From positions 67,513 to 131,512 of the forward strand of contig NZ_JBLXEC010000012.1 in assembly GCF_048263515.1 (NCBI RefSeq): a DNA stretch of 64,000 bases. Reading direction: 5' to 3'. Origin of the DNA: Marinovum sp048263515 (GTDB lineage Bacteria; Pseudomonadota; Alphaproteobacteria; Rhodobacterales; Rhodobacteraceae). Positions 16,726 through 24,958 of the stretch are shown here, in pieces (position 1 is the first letter of the stretch; every line of letters begins with the position of its first letter). Both the position numbers and the translations under genes were made by a program. The notes under the pieces are model-generated. The model had not been told where the DNA came from and ran no database searches. It saw nothing but the letters and a program-made list of their open reading frames with translations.

Positions 16726-18714
16726 GTGCCCGTATCAGAGAACAACAACACCCCGCAAGCCACGCTGAACAGCGGCAATGACGGTGGGCCTTCCGATGGT
16801 CTCGACGGGATCGTCGAAGGGACCTCCGGCGATGACACGATCGATGCCGGCTATACCGGCGACCCCGAGGGCGATCGCGTCGATTTCAGCGACAACATCT
16901 TCTCCGACGATCCGGCGGATGCCGAGGACGACATCATCGAGGCCTACGAGGGGGACGATTCCATCCTCTCCGGCGACGGTGACGATCAGGTCGACGGCGG
17001 CGAAGGCAACGACACCGTGCGCACCGGCGACGGCAATGACAGCGTCGACGGTGGCGATGGCCATGACGAGATCCATACCGGCGGCTTCGACGAGCTGATC
17101 GACCCGTCGAGCTTTCCCAGCGTGCCGGTCGACCCCGACCCCGAGAACGACCGCGACCTGGTCATCGGCGGCGCGGGTGACGACACCATTACCACCGGCG
17201 ATGACCGCGACACCATTTTCGGTGGCGAGGGCAATGATGACATCCGGGGCGGCATCGACAACGACTCGGTCGATGGCGGCGACGGCGACGACAGCATCAC
17301 CGACATCCAAGGCGCCGACACCATCGACGGCGGCGCCGGCAATGACACGGTCATCGCCGGGTTCGACACGTTCTCCGACTACGAGGGGGACGATCCCAAC
17401 CTGCCGTTCGAGGGCTACACCTCCGATCCCAACACCGATGACGGCCGTGACCTGGTCGACGGCGGCGCGGGCGATGACGTGATCTCGACCGGTGACGACG
17501 CCGACACCATCTTCGGTGGCACCGGCGCCGACACCATCGACGGCGGCATCGACGACGACTCCATCGATGGCGGCGAGGGAGACGACAGCATCGATGGTGG
17601 CCACGGCAGCGACACCATCACGGGCTACGACGGCGACGATTACATCGACGCCAGTGCGGCGACCAGCGGCATGCTGTACAGCAACGAGCCCGACGCCACC
17701 GACCCGGTGCCGGACAACGACCGCGACTTCGTCGATGGCGAGGCCGGCAATGACACCATCCTCGGCGGCGACGACGACGACACGCTCCATGGCGGCGAGG
17801 GCGACGACCTGCTCGACGGCGGCATCGACGACGACCTGCTCGAGGGCGGCGAAGGTGTCGACACCGTGCTGGGTGGCGACGGCCGCGACACCATCGTCGG
17901 CTCCAACGTCGGTGACAGCGTCGACGGCGGTGACGGCCCGGCGGGCGATGCGGCGGACGGTCTGCCCAACGACTACGACACGCTCGACCTGCGCGGCTCG
18001 GCGCCGGGGGGCGGCACGCTCTCGGTCACCTATACCTCGGCCGACCGCGAAGACGGCTTTGTCGAATACTTCGACGACACCGGCGCGCTGATGGGCACCT
18101 CGACCTTCGAGGACATCGAGAACGTCATCCCGTGCTTCACCCCCGGCACGACCATCGCCACACCCACCGGCGAGCGTCTGATCGAGGATCTGCGCGAGGG
18201 CGACCGGGTGATCACCCGCGACAACGGCCTGCAGGAAATCCGCTGGATCGGCACCACCGAACTGACCGGACACAAGCTGGCCCGTGCGCCGCATCTGCGT
18301 CCGATCCTGATCCAGGCCGGCAGCCTCGGGCCGAACCTGCCCGAGCAGGACATCCTCGTCAGCCCGCAGCACCGCATCCTGATGACCGGTGAGAAGGCGC
18401 AGCTCTACTTCGAAGAGCGCGAGGTCCTGGCCGCGGCCAAGCACCTGACCGATCTCGATGGCGTCGACGAAGTGGGCACCCTGGGTGTCACCTACATCCA
18501 CTTCATGTTCGACCAGCACGAAGTGGTCCTGTCGAACGGTGTCTGGACCGAAAGCTTCCAGCCCGGCGATCAGACCATGGACAGCATGGGCGCCAAGCCC
18601 AAGGCGGAGATCTTCGAGCTCTTCCCAGAGCTTCAGACCGCCGAAGGACTGCAAGACTACACCGCGGCCCGCCGCTCGCTGAAAAAGCACGAAGCGAAGC
18701 TTCTGGTCCGGTAA
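16726..18714 (+). CDS. RTX (hemolysin-type calcium-binding) repeat protein with C-terminal Hint domain
   Basis: The GTG start at 16726 fits a GGGAGG site ten bases upstream; the longer TTG frame to 16702 has none. The 662-residue acidic protein has no signal peptide. Residues about 70-440 are calcium-binding nonapeptide repeats (GGEGNDTV, GGAGDDTI, GGDGDDSI types), arranged in long super-repeats. From Cys470 a Hint_2 domain follows, starting CFTPGTTIATPTGERLIEDL and continuing to about residue 620 (SPQHRILMTGEKAQLYF). RTX proteins normally leave through a type I secretion system, and Hint domains of this class may autoprocess. No secretion genes lie nearby. The target or function is unknown. 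Confidence 0.85.
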   Translation: MPVSENNNTPQATLNSGNDGGPSDGLDGIVEGTSGDDTIDAGYTGDPEGDRVDFSDNIFSDDPADAEDDIIEAYEGDDSILSGDGDDQVDGGEGNDTVRTGDGNDSVDGGDGHDEIHTGGFDELIDPSSFPSVPVDPDPENDRDLVIGGAGDDTITTGDDRDTIFGGEGNDDIRGGIDNDSVDGGDGDDSITDIQGADTIDGGAGNDTVIAGFDTFSDYEGDDPNLPFEGYTSDPNTDDGRDLVDGGAGDDVISTGDDADTIFGGTGADTIDGGIDDDSIDGGEGDDSIDGGHGSDTITGYDGDDYIDASAATSGMLYSNEPDATDPVPDNDRDFVDGEAGNDTILGGDDDDTLHGGEGDDLLDGGIDDDLLEGGEGVDTVLGGDGRDTIVGSNVGDSVDGGDGPAGDAADGLPNDYDTLDLRGSAPGGGTLSVTYTSADREDGFVEYFDDTGALMGTSTFEDIENVIPCFTPGTTIATPTGERLIEDLREGDRVITRDNGLQEIRWIGTTELTGHKLARAPHLRPILIQAGSLGPNLPEQDILVSPQHRILMTGEKAQLYFEEREVLAAAKHLTDLDGVDEVGTLGVTYIHFMFDQHEVVLSNGVWTESFQPGDQTMDSMGAKPKAEIFELFPELQTAEGLQDYTAARRSLKKHEAKLLVR

Positions 18715-18732
18715 CACCCGAATATGCAGCGA

Positions 18733-18762
18733 ACAGACGTCTCCCATCCGGGGGACGTCTGT
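18733..18762 (+). terminator. Stem-loop after the RTX-Hint gene
   Basis: ACAGACGTC pairs with GACGTCTGT around a GC-rich inner stem (CTCCC and GGGG) 19 bases after the stop codon. The T-run is weak (CTATC), so termination efficiency is uncertain. It lies between convergent genes and could serve both strands. Confidence 0.55.
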
Positions 18763-18838
18763 CTATCAAGGCCAGGGGCGGTTCTGTCGCCTCTGGCCGA
18801 CTTCATTTGGGGGCTTTAAATCTAAGACCCGCAGTCGC

Positions 18839-19465
18839 TCAGCTGCGCGACGCGCCAGCCTGACCGGCGCGCCACTCTGCCCAGGCCTCAGGCGTATCGA
18901 GGTCGAGCCGCGCGCGATTGCCGGGCAGGGCGACAAGCCGCGTCTGGTCGGCATGGGCCTGCAGAATGCTGCGGGCGCCGGTGTCACCGGTGAGATGAGC
19001 GAACTCGCCAAACAATGCGCTTCGGAACAGGATCGGATGCCCGGGCGTGCCGTCCTCGGTCGTGGCCTGCAGGATCAACGCCTCGGGCTGCGCCTCGGCC
19101 GCGGCGACCAATGCGCCGAGGTCGTCGCTCTGGATGTCGGGCATGTCCGGCGGCAGGATCAGCGCCGCCTCGGTGCCCTCTGGCAGCGCCGCGATCCCGG
19201 CCCGGAGAGAGGCCGACATGCCCTCTGAGGCATCCGCCACCGTCACGCGCCGCACCGGGGTTTCCGCCAGTACCAGCGCCCGAGGATGATCCGGGGAGGG
19301 CAGGGTGACGATCACCGAGAGCCCGGCGGTGAGCCCGCGCAGCGCCATGGCGCGCAGGCAGGGCTGGCCGCAGACTTTTTCGAGCAGTTTGTCACCGCCG
19401 CGCATCCGGCTCGAGAGACCGGCGGCGGGCAGGATCAGGGCGCAGTTCACGGGGGTCGACCTCAT
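18839..19465 (-). CDS. MocA/MobA-like nucleotidyltransferase (molybdenum cofactor cytidylyltransferase family)
   Basis: The 208-residue protein has the NTP-transferase fold. The nucleotide-binding loop LPAAGLSSRMRGGDKLLE is at residues 12-29, the metal-binding motif LILPPDMPDI is in the centre, and GTPGHPILF with LDLDTPEAW near the end matches the MocA group. Family members transfer CMP or GMP to molybdopterin, maturing cofactors of xanthine dehydrogenase- or DMSO reductase-type enzymes. The gene stands alone and convergent to the RTX gene, so no partner enzyme identifies its client. Confidence 0.82.
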   Translation of the reverse strand: MRSTPVNCALILPAAGLSSRMRGGDKLLEKVCGQPCLRAMALRGLTAGLSVIVTLPSPDHPRALVLAETPVRRVTVADASEGMSASLRAGIAALPEGTEAALILPPDMPDIQSDDLGALVAAAEAQPEALILQATTEDGTPGHPILFRSALFGEFAHLTGDTGARSILQAHADQTRLVALPGNRARLDLDTPEAWAEWRAGQAGASRS

Positions 19466-19549
19466 TTGCCGGTTTCGGCCAGACTAGTCTCGGGGGCCGC
19501 GGTGCGAAAGCCCGGGCGGCGGGTTTCGCATCCCGACAAATGTCGCATG

Positions 19550-19579
19550 TGATCCAAGCCCGGCCGGCGCGCGTATATT
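19550..19579 (+). promoter_or_regulatory. RpoE (ECF, ChrR-controlled) type promoter of the photolyase operon
   Basis: TGATCC at 19550-19555 and TATATT at 19574-19579 are separated by exactly 18 bases. From memory the Rhodobacter sphaeroides RpoE promoters have TGATCC, an 18-base spacer and a TA-rich -10, and phrA and cfaA are members of that singlet-oxygen regulon. The start codon follows 20 bases after the -10. Confidence 0.72.
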
Positions 19580-19598
19580 CGGGAAAAGGGGGACCTAC

Positions 19599-21005
19599 GT
19601 GACAACACTTCTCTGGTTTCGCCGCGACCTGCGGCTCAGCGATCATTCGGCCCTGACGGCGGCCTGCGAGCAGGGCCCGGTGGTGCCGGTCTTCATCCGC
19701 GACGGCATGGTCGACGCGCTTGGCGCCGCGCCGAAGTGGCGGCTGGGCCTGTCGGTCGCGGCGCTGTCCGAGGCGCTGGAAAACCGCGGCAGCCGATTGA
19801 TCCTGCGGTCCGGCATGCCCTCGGAAGTGCTGGCGGAGCTGGTCGAGGAGACCGGAGCCGAGCGCATTTTCATGTCGCGGTCCTTCCACCCCGAGACCGC
19901 CGAGCGGGACCTCATGTTGCAGGAGAGGTTTGCCGATCAAGACATTGAAGTAAAACTGTTTGACGGTCATGTGCTCTTCGAGCCGACCTCGGTCGAGACC
20001 AAGACCGGCGGACCTTACAAGGTGTTTTCGCCCTACTGGAAGGCGATCAAGAACCGCGAGGTTGAGGACGAACTTGACGCACCGGACAAGATACCTTCGC
20101 CAAAGTCCTGGCCTGACAGTGAAAAACCTTCGGACTTGAAGTTTGATGACAGGATGAACCGCGGCGCCGAGGTGGTGCGGCGGTTCACCGAACCGGGCGA
20201 GGCGGCAGCGCAGAAGCGATTGGCGCAGTTCATCGAGGAAGCCGTTGAAGACTATGACAAGATGCGCGACCGGCCGGCGGTGGATGGCACCTCGGGCATG
20301 TCGGAATACCTGACCTATGGCGAGATCAGCCCGCGGCAGTGCTGGCACGCCGGCGTGCAGGCGCGGGAGGCAGGCAAGGCCGGCGCCGAGGCCTTTCTGC
20401 GCGAACTGGGCTGGCGCGAGTTTGCCTATCACCTGATGGTGCACATGCCGCGGATCCTGACCGACAACTGGCGCGAGAAATGGGATGCCTTTCCCTGGAA
20501 AGACGACGAACGCGCCGCCGAGATAAAGGCGTGGAAACAAGGGCGTACCGGGATTCCCTTTGTCGATGCCGGGTTGCGCGAGATGTATGTGACCGGGCGG
20601 ATGCACAACCGCGTGCGGATGATCGTCGCCTCCTACCTGACCAAGCACCTGATGACCGACTGGCGGGTCGGGCAACGCTGGTTCGAGGAGTGTCTGACCG
20701 ATTGGGACCCGGCGTCAAACGCCATGGGCTGGCAATGGGTGGCGGGGTCGGGGCCTGATGCGTCGCCTTACTTTCGGGTGTTCAACCCCATGACACAGCG
20801 CGAGAAATTTGATCCCGACAAGGAGTACATCACCCGCTGGATCGCCGAGGGGCAGGACAACCCGCCCGATACCGCGCTGGCCTATTTCGAGGCAATCCCC
20901 AGACGCTGGAACATGTCGCCCGATGATCCATACCCCGAGCCGATCGTGGCGCTCGACGAGGGGCGGCAACGTGCGCTCGAGGCCTACGAGAACCGGAGCT
21001 TCTGA
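19599..21005 (+). CDS. phrB: Deoxyribodipyrimidine photolyase (CPD photolyase)
   Basis: The 468-residue protein starts at a GTG with AAAAGGGGGA upstream. The N-terminal antenna domain begins TTLLWFRRDLRLSDH. The FAD-binding catalytic domain carries TSGMSEYLTYGEISPRQ, then FLRELGWREFAYHLM, TGIPFVDAGLREMYVTG, MHNRVRMIVASYLTKHL and the tryptophan-rich AMGWQWVAGSG, all diagnostic of class I photolyases. It repairs UV-induced cyclobutane dimers using blue light. It heads a run of seven closely spaced genes behind a predicted RpoE promoter, matching the known singlet-oxygen regulation of photolyase in Rhodobacter. Confidence 0.96.
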   Translation: MTTLLWFRRDLRLSDHSALTAACEQGPVVPVFIRDGMVDALGAAPKWRLGLSVAALSEALENRGSRLILRSGMPSEVLAELVEETGAERIFMSRSFHPETAERDLMLQERFADQDIEVKLFDGHVLFEPTSVETKTGGPYKVFSPYWKAIKNREVEDELDAPDKIPSPKSWPDSEKPSDLKFDDRMNRGAEVVRRFTEPGEAAAQKRLAQFIEEAVEDYDKMRDRPAVDGTSGMSEYLTYGEISPRQCWHAGVQAREAGKAGAEAFLRELGWREFAYHLMVHMPRILTDNWREKWDAFPWKDDERAAEIKAWKQGRTGIPFVDAGLREMYVTGRMHNRVRMIVASYLTKHLMTDWRVGQRWFEECLTDWDPASNAMGWQWVAGSGPDASPYFRVFNPMTQREKFDPDKEYITRWIAEGQDNPPDTALAYFEAIPRRWNMSPDDPYPEPIVALDEGRQRALEAYENRSF

Positions 21006-21070
21006 ACCGGTTCTTGCCAGAACGTTAATATCGCGCCTAAACTCTTCATATAACAGGGAAGAAGTGAGCA

Positions 21071-22282
21071 ATGCATCTCACGTCGACAGACCGGCAGCCC
21101 AATCTGCCGCGGTACTTTTCGCAGGTCTTTGCCGCGGCCAGCGCCATGCAGCACGGGCGTTTGGACTTTGTCCTGCCGGACGGCCGCCGCTTTCGCGCCG
21201 TGGGGGCGCAGCCAGGGCCGGTGGCCGAGCTGATCGTGCACAACACCGACATCTTTGCCAGGCTGATCCGCGAAGGCGATCTGGGCTTTTGCGACGCCTA
21301 TCTCGATGGCTGGTGGGACACGCCGGACCTCATGGCCTTTCTCGATCTGGTGCATGCGGACAACGACGATCTCTACGACGGTTTTCCCGGCATGGGGCTG
21401 GTGCGCGCCTACGAGCGGCTGCGCTTCTGGCTCAACGGAAATTCACGGCGACAGGCCCGCAAGAACATCTCGTACCATTACGATTTGGGCAATGATTTCT
21501 ATGGCTTGTGGCTCGACGATACGATGACCTATTCCTCGGCGTTGTTCGATACCGGGCAGGAAAGCCTCGAAGGCGCGCAGATCGCCAAATATGCCTCGCT
21601 GGTCGATCAGATGGGGGTGGCGCCGGGCGATCACGTGCTGGAAATCGGCTGCGGCTGGGGCGGGTTTGCCGAATATGCGGCGCGCGAACGCGGGCTCAAG
21701 GTGACCGGGCTGACCATCAGCAAGGCGCAGTTCGACTATGCCCAGGACCGCATCGCCAAGGCCGGGCTGACCGATCAGGTGGAGTTCAAGCTGCAGGATT
21801 ACCGCGACGAGCGCGGGCAATACGACGGCATCGCCAGCATCGAGATGTTCGAGGCGGTGGGCGAGAAATACTGGCCGGTCTATTTCGACACGTTGCGCGA
21901 CCGGCTGCGGCCCGGACGCACTGCGACGCTGCAGATCATCACCGTTCAGGACAAGCGCTGGGAGGTCTATCGCCGCGGCGTCGACTTCATCCAGAAATAC
22001 ATCTTTCCGGGCGGCATGCTTCCCTCGCGCAAGGCGCTGCTGGCCGAGATCGAGCAGGCGGGGCTGGGTGTGCTGCGCTCGGTCGAGTTCGGCGAAAGCT
22101 ACAGCCAGACCCTGCGGCGCTGGCACGAGACCTTCAACGCGCGCTGGGACGAGGTGGCGCAGCTGGGCTTTGATGACCGCTTCCGGCGGATGTGGAACTT
22201 TTATCTGACCTCTTGCGCCGCGACCTTCCACAGCGGTAACTGCGACGTGACACAGATTACCGTTCGGAGGCCCGCCGCCTGA
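21071..22282 (+). CDS. cfa: Cyclopropane-fatty-acyl-phospholipid synthase
   Basis: The protein has 403 residues. The SAM-binding loop is VLEIGCGWGGFAEYAA at about residues 193-208. Other family motifs are NISYHYDLGNDFYGLWLD, IEMFEAVGEKYW, QKYIFPGGMLPS and the C-terminal FYLTSCAATF. It methylates unsaturated phospholipid acyl chains in the inner membrane. It lies 65 bases after the photolyase gene in the same direction and overlaps trgA by one base. In R. sphaeroides the corresponding cfaA gene is also part of the RpoE response, which suits membrane protection against singlet oxygen. Confidence 0.95.
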   Translation: MHLTSTDRQPNLPRYFSQVFAAASAMQHGRLDFVLPDGRRFRAVGAQPGPVAELIVHNTDIFARLIREGDLGFCDAYLDGWWDTPDLMAFLDLVHADNDDLYDGFPGMGLVRAYERLRFWLNGNSRRQARKNISYHYDLGNDFYGLWLDDTMTYSSALFDTGQESLEGAQIAKYASLVDQMGVAPGDHVLEIGCGWGGFAEYAARERGLKVTGLTISKAQFDYAQDRIAKAGLTDQVEFKLQDYRDERGQYDGIASIEMFEAVGEKYWPVYFDTLRDRLRPGRTATLQIITVQDKRWEVYRRGVDFIQKYIFPGGMLPSRKALLAEIEQAGLGVLRSVEFGESYSQTLRRWHETFNARWDEVAQLGFDDRFRRMWNFYLTSCAATFHSGNCDVTQITVRRPAA

Positions 22283-22722
22283 TGCCCACGATCCCCAAGC
22301 TCGTTGCCGCGATTTCCCTGTCGGTCCTGGCCTATGTCGTCTCGAAGATGGTCATGGAGCTGATGCCCGAGTCGACGGACTTCGGGATTTTTCTGCCACT
22401 TAACATGGCGATCGGCTTTTTCACCGGCTGGCTCTACACCGGGCCGCTGGCGACGACGCGGCTGGCGGATGCGCTGAGCTTCGGGTTCACAGGCGCCGCG
22501 ATCCTGGCCTTCGTGGCGCTCTTTGCGCAATCGGTCAACGAGATGACGCGGCTGTCGATGCGCCATCGCTATGGCGGGCCGATGGAGGCGATTGTCGATG
22601 TCTTTCAGATCGGTGTCGATTACGGCCAGAAGGCGTTCACGCTCGAGGTCCTGATGACCTTGGCGGTCGGTGGCTTCATCGCCGGCCTGCTCAGCTATCT
22701 CGCGTCGCGGCGCTGGAACTGA
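22282..22722 (+). CDS. trgA: TrgA family membrane protein (tellurite resistance locus)
   Basis: The 146-residue protein has three or four hydrophobic segments (LVAAISLSVLAYVVSKMVM, GIFLPLNMAIGFFTGWLY, AAILAFVALFAQS and the C-terminal TLAVGGFIAGLLSYL). It fits TrgA of Rhodobacter sphaeroides, described as part of a tellurite resistance locus with trgB and cysK. Its start overlaps the cfa stop by one base and trgB begins four bases after its end, so it is within the operon. The biochemical role is unknown. Confidence 0.85.
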   Translation: MPTIPKLVAAISLSVLAYVVSKMVMELMPESTDFGIFLPLNMAIGFFTGWLYTGPLATTRLADALSFGFTGAAILAFVALFAQSVNEMTRLSMRHRYGGPMEAIVDVFQIGVDYGQKAFTLEVLMTLAVGGFIAGLLSYLASRRWN

Positions 22723-22726
22723 GCCT

Positions 22727-23869
22727 GTGGCCGATCTGTTTTTCTATGGCACCCTGTGCCATGTGCCGCTGCTCGAGCGGGTGCTGGGTCGCTCGGCCAA
22801 GGCGTTGGGGCTGATCGAGGCGGAACTGCCGGGGTGGGCGGTCTATTGGGCCAAGGGCGAATGCTTTCCGACAATCCGGGCCGAGGCGGGCGGGCGCGCC
22901 CTGGGTGTGCTGCTGCGCGATCTGGGCGAGGAAGATCTGGCGCGGCTCGACCACTACGAAGGCGGCTTCGGCTATGCGCTGGAACCGCTCGAGGTGGTGA
23001 CGGCCGAGGGGCGGGCGCAAGCCTTTGTCTATCTGCCCGACGGCGACCGCTGGCCGCTGGGGGCGCCCTGGAAGCTTGAGGATTGGGTGGCACGCTACGG
23101 CGCGCTGACGCTGGCGGCGGCGGATGAGGTGATGGAGCGCTTCGGCATCTCCTCGGCGCAGGAGATCGACACGCTCTTTTCCTGGATCCGGGCGCGCGGC
23201 TGGTCGCAGTGTCTGGCGCAGGAGGCCGCACCGACGACCCTGCGCCGCACGCCGGCGCCCGACGATTACCGGATCGAGGGGATGCGGCCGGGCTACGACG
23301 GCTTCTTCCGCCTGCGCGCCTTTGACATCTCGCACCGCCGTTTCGACGGCCAGCAGAGCGCCACCCTGGGGCGCGAGGCCTTTCAGGCCTTCGACGCGGC
23401 GCTGGTGCTGCCCTATGACCCGGTGGCCGATCAGCTGATGCTGGTCGAGCAGTTCCGCTTTGGCCCGGTTTGGCGCAAGGACCCGGTGCCCTGGATGCTG
23501 GAGCCGATCGCGGGCCTCGTCGACGCCGGTGAAGACCCCGCAGATTGCGCCCGGCGCGAGGCGGTCGAGGAGGCCGGGCTGGAGTTGGGCGATCTGCGGC
23601 TGATGACCCGGGTCTATGCCTCGCCGGGCTATTCGACCGAGTTCTTTCACTGCTACCTCGGGCTCTGCGATCTGAGCCGGGAGAACGGCGGTCTGGCCGG
23701 TCTGGCGCATGAGAACGAGGATATCCGCAGCCACGTGATCTCCTTCGACCGGGCGATGGAGCTGGTCGACAGCGGCGAGGCCAATGCCGGGCCACTGGCG
23801 CTGATGCTGCTCTGGCTCGCACGCCATCGTGAGGAACTCCGCCGCGACGGTCTGCCAGCGCGCCCTTGA
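22727..23869 (+). CDS. trgB: TrgB: gamma-glutamylcyclotransferase-like domain fused to NUDIX hydrolase
   Basis: The GTG start at 22727 is four bases after trgA. Of 380 residues, the first about 125 form an AIG2/GGCT-like domain (FFYGTLCHVPLLERVLG, then DHYEGGFGYALEPLEV). Residues about 195-375 form a NUDIX domain of the ADP-ribose pyrophosphatase type with a complete Nudix box at residues 263-285 (GLVDAGED, then RREAVEEAGLEL). Two hydrolase-type activities in one chain are typical of TrgB. It is associated with tellurite resistance in Rhodobacter; the actual substrate is not known. Confidence 0.88.
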   Translation: MADLFFYGTLCHVPLLERVLGRSAKALGLIEAELPGWAVYWAKGECFPTIRAEAGGRALGVLLRDLGEEDLARLDHYEGGFGYALEPLEVVTAEGRAQAFVYLPDGDRWPLGAPWKLEDWVARYGALTLAAADEVMERFGISSAQEIDTLFSWIRARGWSQCLAQEAAPTTLRRTPAPDDYRIEGMRPGYDGFFRLRAFDISHRRFDGQQSATLGREAFQAFDAALVLPYDPVADQLMLVEQFRFGPVWRKDPVPWMLEPIAGLVDAGEDPADCARREAVEEAGLELGDLRLMTRVYASPGYSTEFFHCYLGLCDLSRENGGLAGLAHENEDIRSHVISFDRAMELVDSGEANAGPLALMLLWLARHREELRRDGLPARP

Positions 23870-23923
23870 GTTCACGCCGCACGGCGCATACACAACGAGA
23901 AATCCTGAAGGAGAGCGGACATC

Positions 23924-24958
23924 ATGCGCATTGCATCCGATCTGGCCGACGCCGTTGGCAACACCCCCCTGATCAAGCTGAGAAAAGCCAGCGAAGAGAC
24001 CGGCTGCACCATCCTGGGCAAGGCCGAGTTCATGAACCCGGGCCAGTCGGTCAAGGATCGCGCGGCGCTTTATATCATCAAGGATGCGGTCGAGAAGGGC
24101 CTGCTGAAACCCGGCGGCACGATTGTCGAGGGCACGGCAGGCAACACCGGCATCGGCCTGGCGCTGGTGGGGGCCTCCATGGGCTTTCGCACCGTCATCG
24201 TGATCCCCGAGACGCAAAGCCAGGAAAAGAAGGACATGATCCGCCTGGCCGGGGCCGAGCTGGTGCAGGTGCCGGCGGCGCCCTATCGCAACCCCAACAA
24301 CTACGTGCGCTATTCCGGCCGTCTGGCCGAGAAGATGGCACGCAACTCCAACGAGGGCGTGATCTGGGCCAACCAGTTCGACAACACCGCCAACCGGCAG
24401 GCGCATGTCGAGACCACCGGCCCAGAGATCTGGGAACAGACCGGCGGCAAGGTCGACGGCTTCATCTGCGCCGTGGGATCGGGTGGCACGCTGGCCGGCG
24501 TCGCCGAGGCGCTGCAGCCCAAGGGCGTCAAGATCGGCCTGGCCGATCCCGACGGCGCGACGCTGCACAATTACTACACCACCGGCGAGCACAAGGCCGA
24601 GGGCGGGTCGATCACCGAGGGCATCGGCCAGGGGCGGATCACCGCCAACCTCGAAGGCTTCAAGCCGGATTTCAGCTACAACATCCCGGACAGCGAAGCG
24701 CTGCCCATCGTCTTTGACCTGCTCAAGGAAGAGGGGCTCTGCCTTGGCGGGTCGTCCGGCATCAACGTCGCCGGTGCGATCCGTCTGGCCAGGGAAATGG
24801 GGCCGGGGCACACCATCGTCACCGTGCTCTGCGACTATGGCACGCGCTACCAGTCCAAGCTCTTCAACCCCGAGTTCCTGCGTGACAAGGGGCTGCCGAC
24901 GCCGGATTGGCTGACCCGCGCGCCGGCCTCGATCCCCGGTGTCTTCGAGGACAACTGA
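23924..24958 (+). CDS. cysK: Cysteine synthase (CysK family, PLP-dependent)
   Basis: The protein has 344 residues, somewhat longer than enteric CysK. The N-terminal block is VGNTPLIKLRKAS. The PLP lysine is in NPGQSVKDRAAL and the substrate loop reads EGTAGNTGIGLAL. The phosphate-binding glycine loop is CAVGSGGTLAGV and the C-terminal serine loop LCLGGSSGINVAG. It makes cysteine from O-acetylserine and sulfide. Its place after trgB reproduces the trgAB-cysK order of R. sphaeroides, consistent with thiol supply under tellurite or oxidant stress. It overlaps the following channel gene by one base. Confidence 0.93.
   Translation: MRIASDLADAVGNTPLIKLRKASEETGCTILGKAEFMNPGQSVKDRAALYIIKDAVEKGLLKPGGTIVEGTAGNTGIGLALVGASMGFRTVIVIPETQSQEKKDMIRLAGAELVQVPAAPYRNPNNYVRYSGRLAEKMARNSNEGVIWANQFDNTANRQAHVETTGPEIWEQTGGKVDGFICAVGSGGTLAGVAEALQPKGVKIGLADPDGATLHNYYTTGEHKAEGGSITEGIGQGRITANLEGFKPDFSYNIPDSEALPIVFDLLKEEGLCLGGSSGINVAGAIRLAREMGPGHTIVTVLCDYGTRYQSKLFNPEFLRDKGLPTPDWLTRAPASIPGVFEDN

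Noticed and set aside
16735..18747. A 670-codon minus-strand frame opposite the RTX-Hint gene
   Set aside because: It is a Val/Ala/Asp-rich mirror of the repetitive GGC-GAC-rich RTX sequence, with no start site or family features.
21010..21023. GTTCT-TGCC-AGAAC inverted repeat between phrB and cfa as terminator
   Set aside because: The stem is only 5 bp with no T-run, and the genes appear to be one operon.
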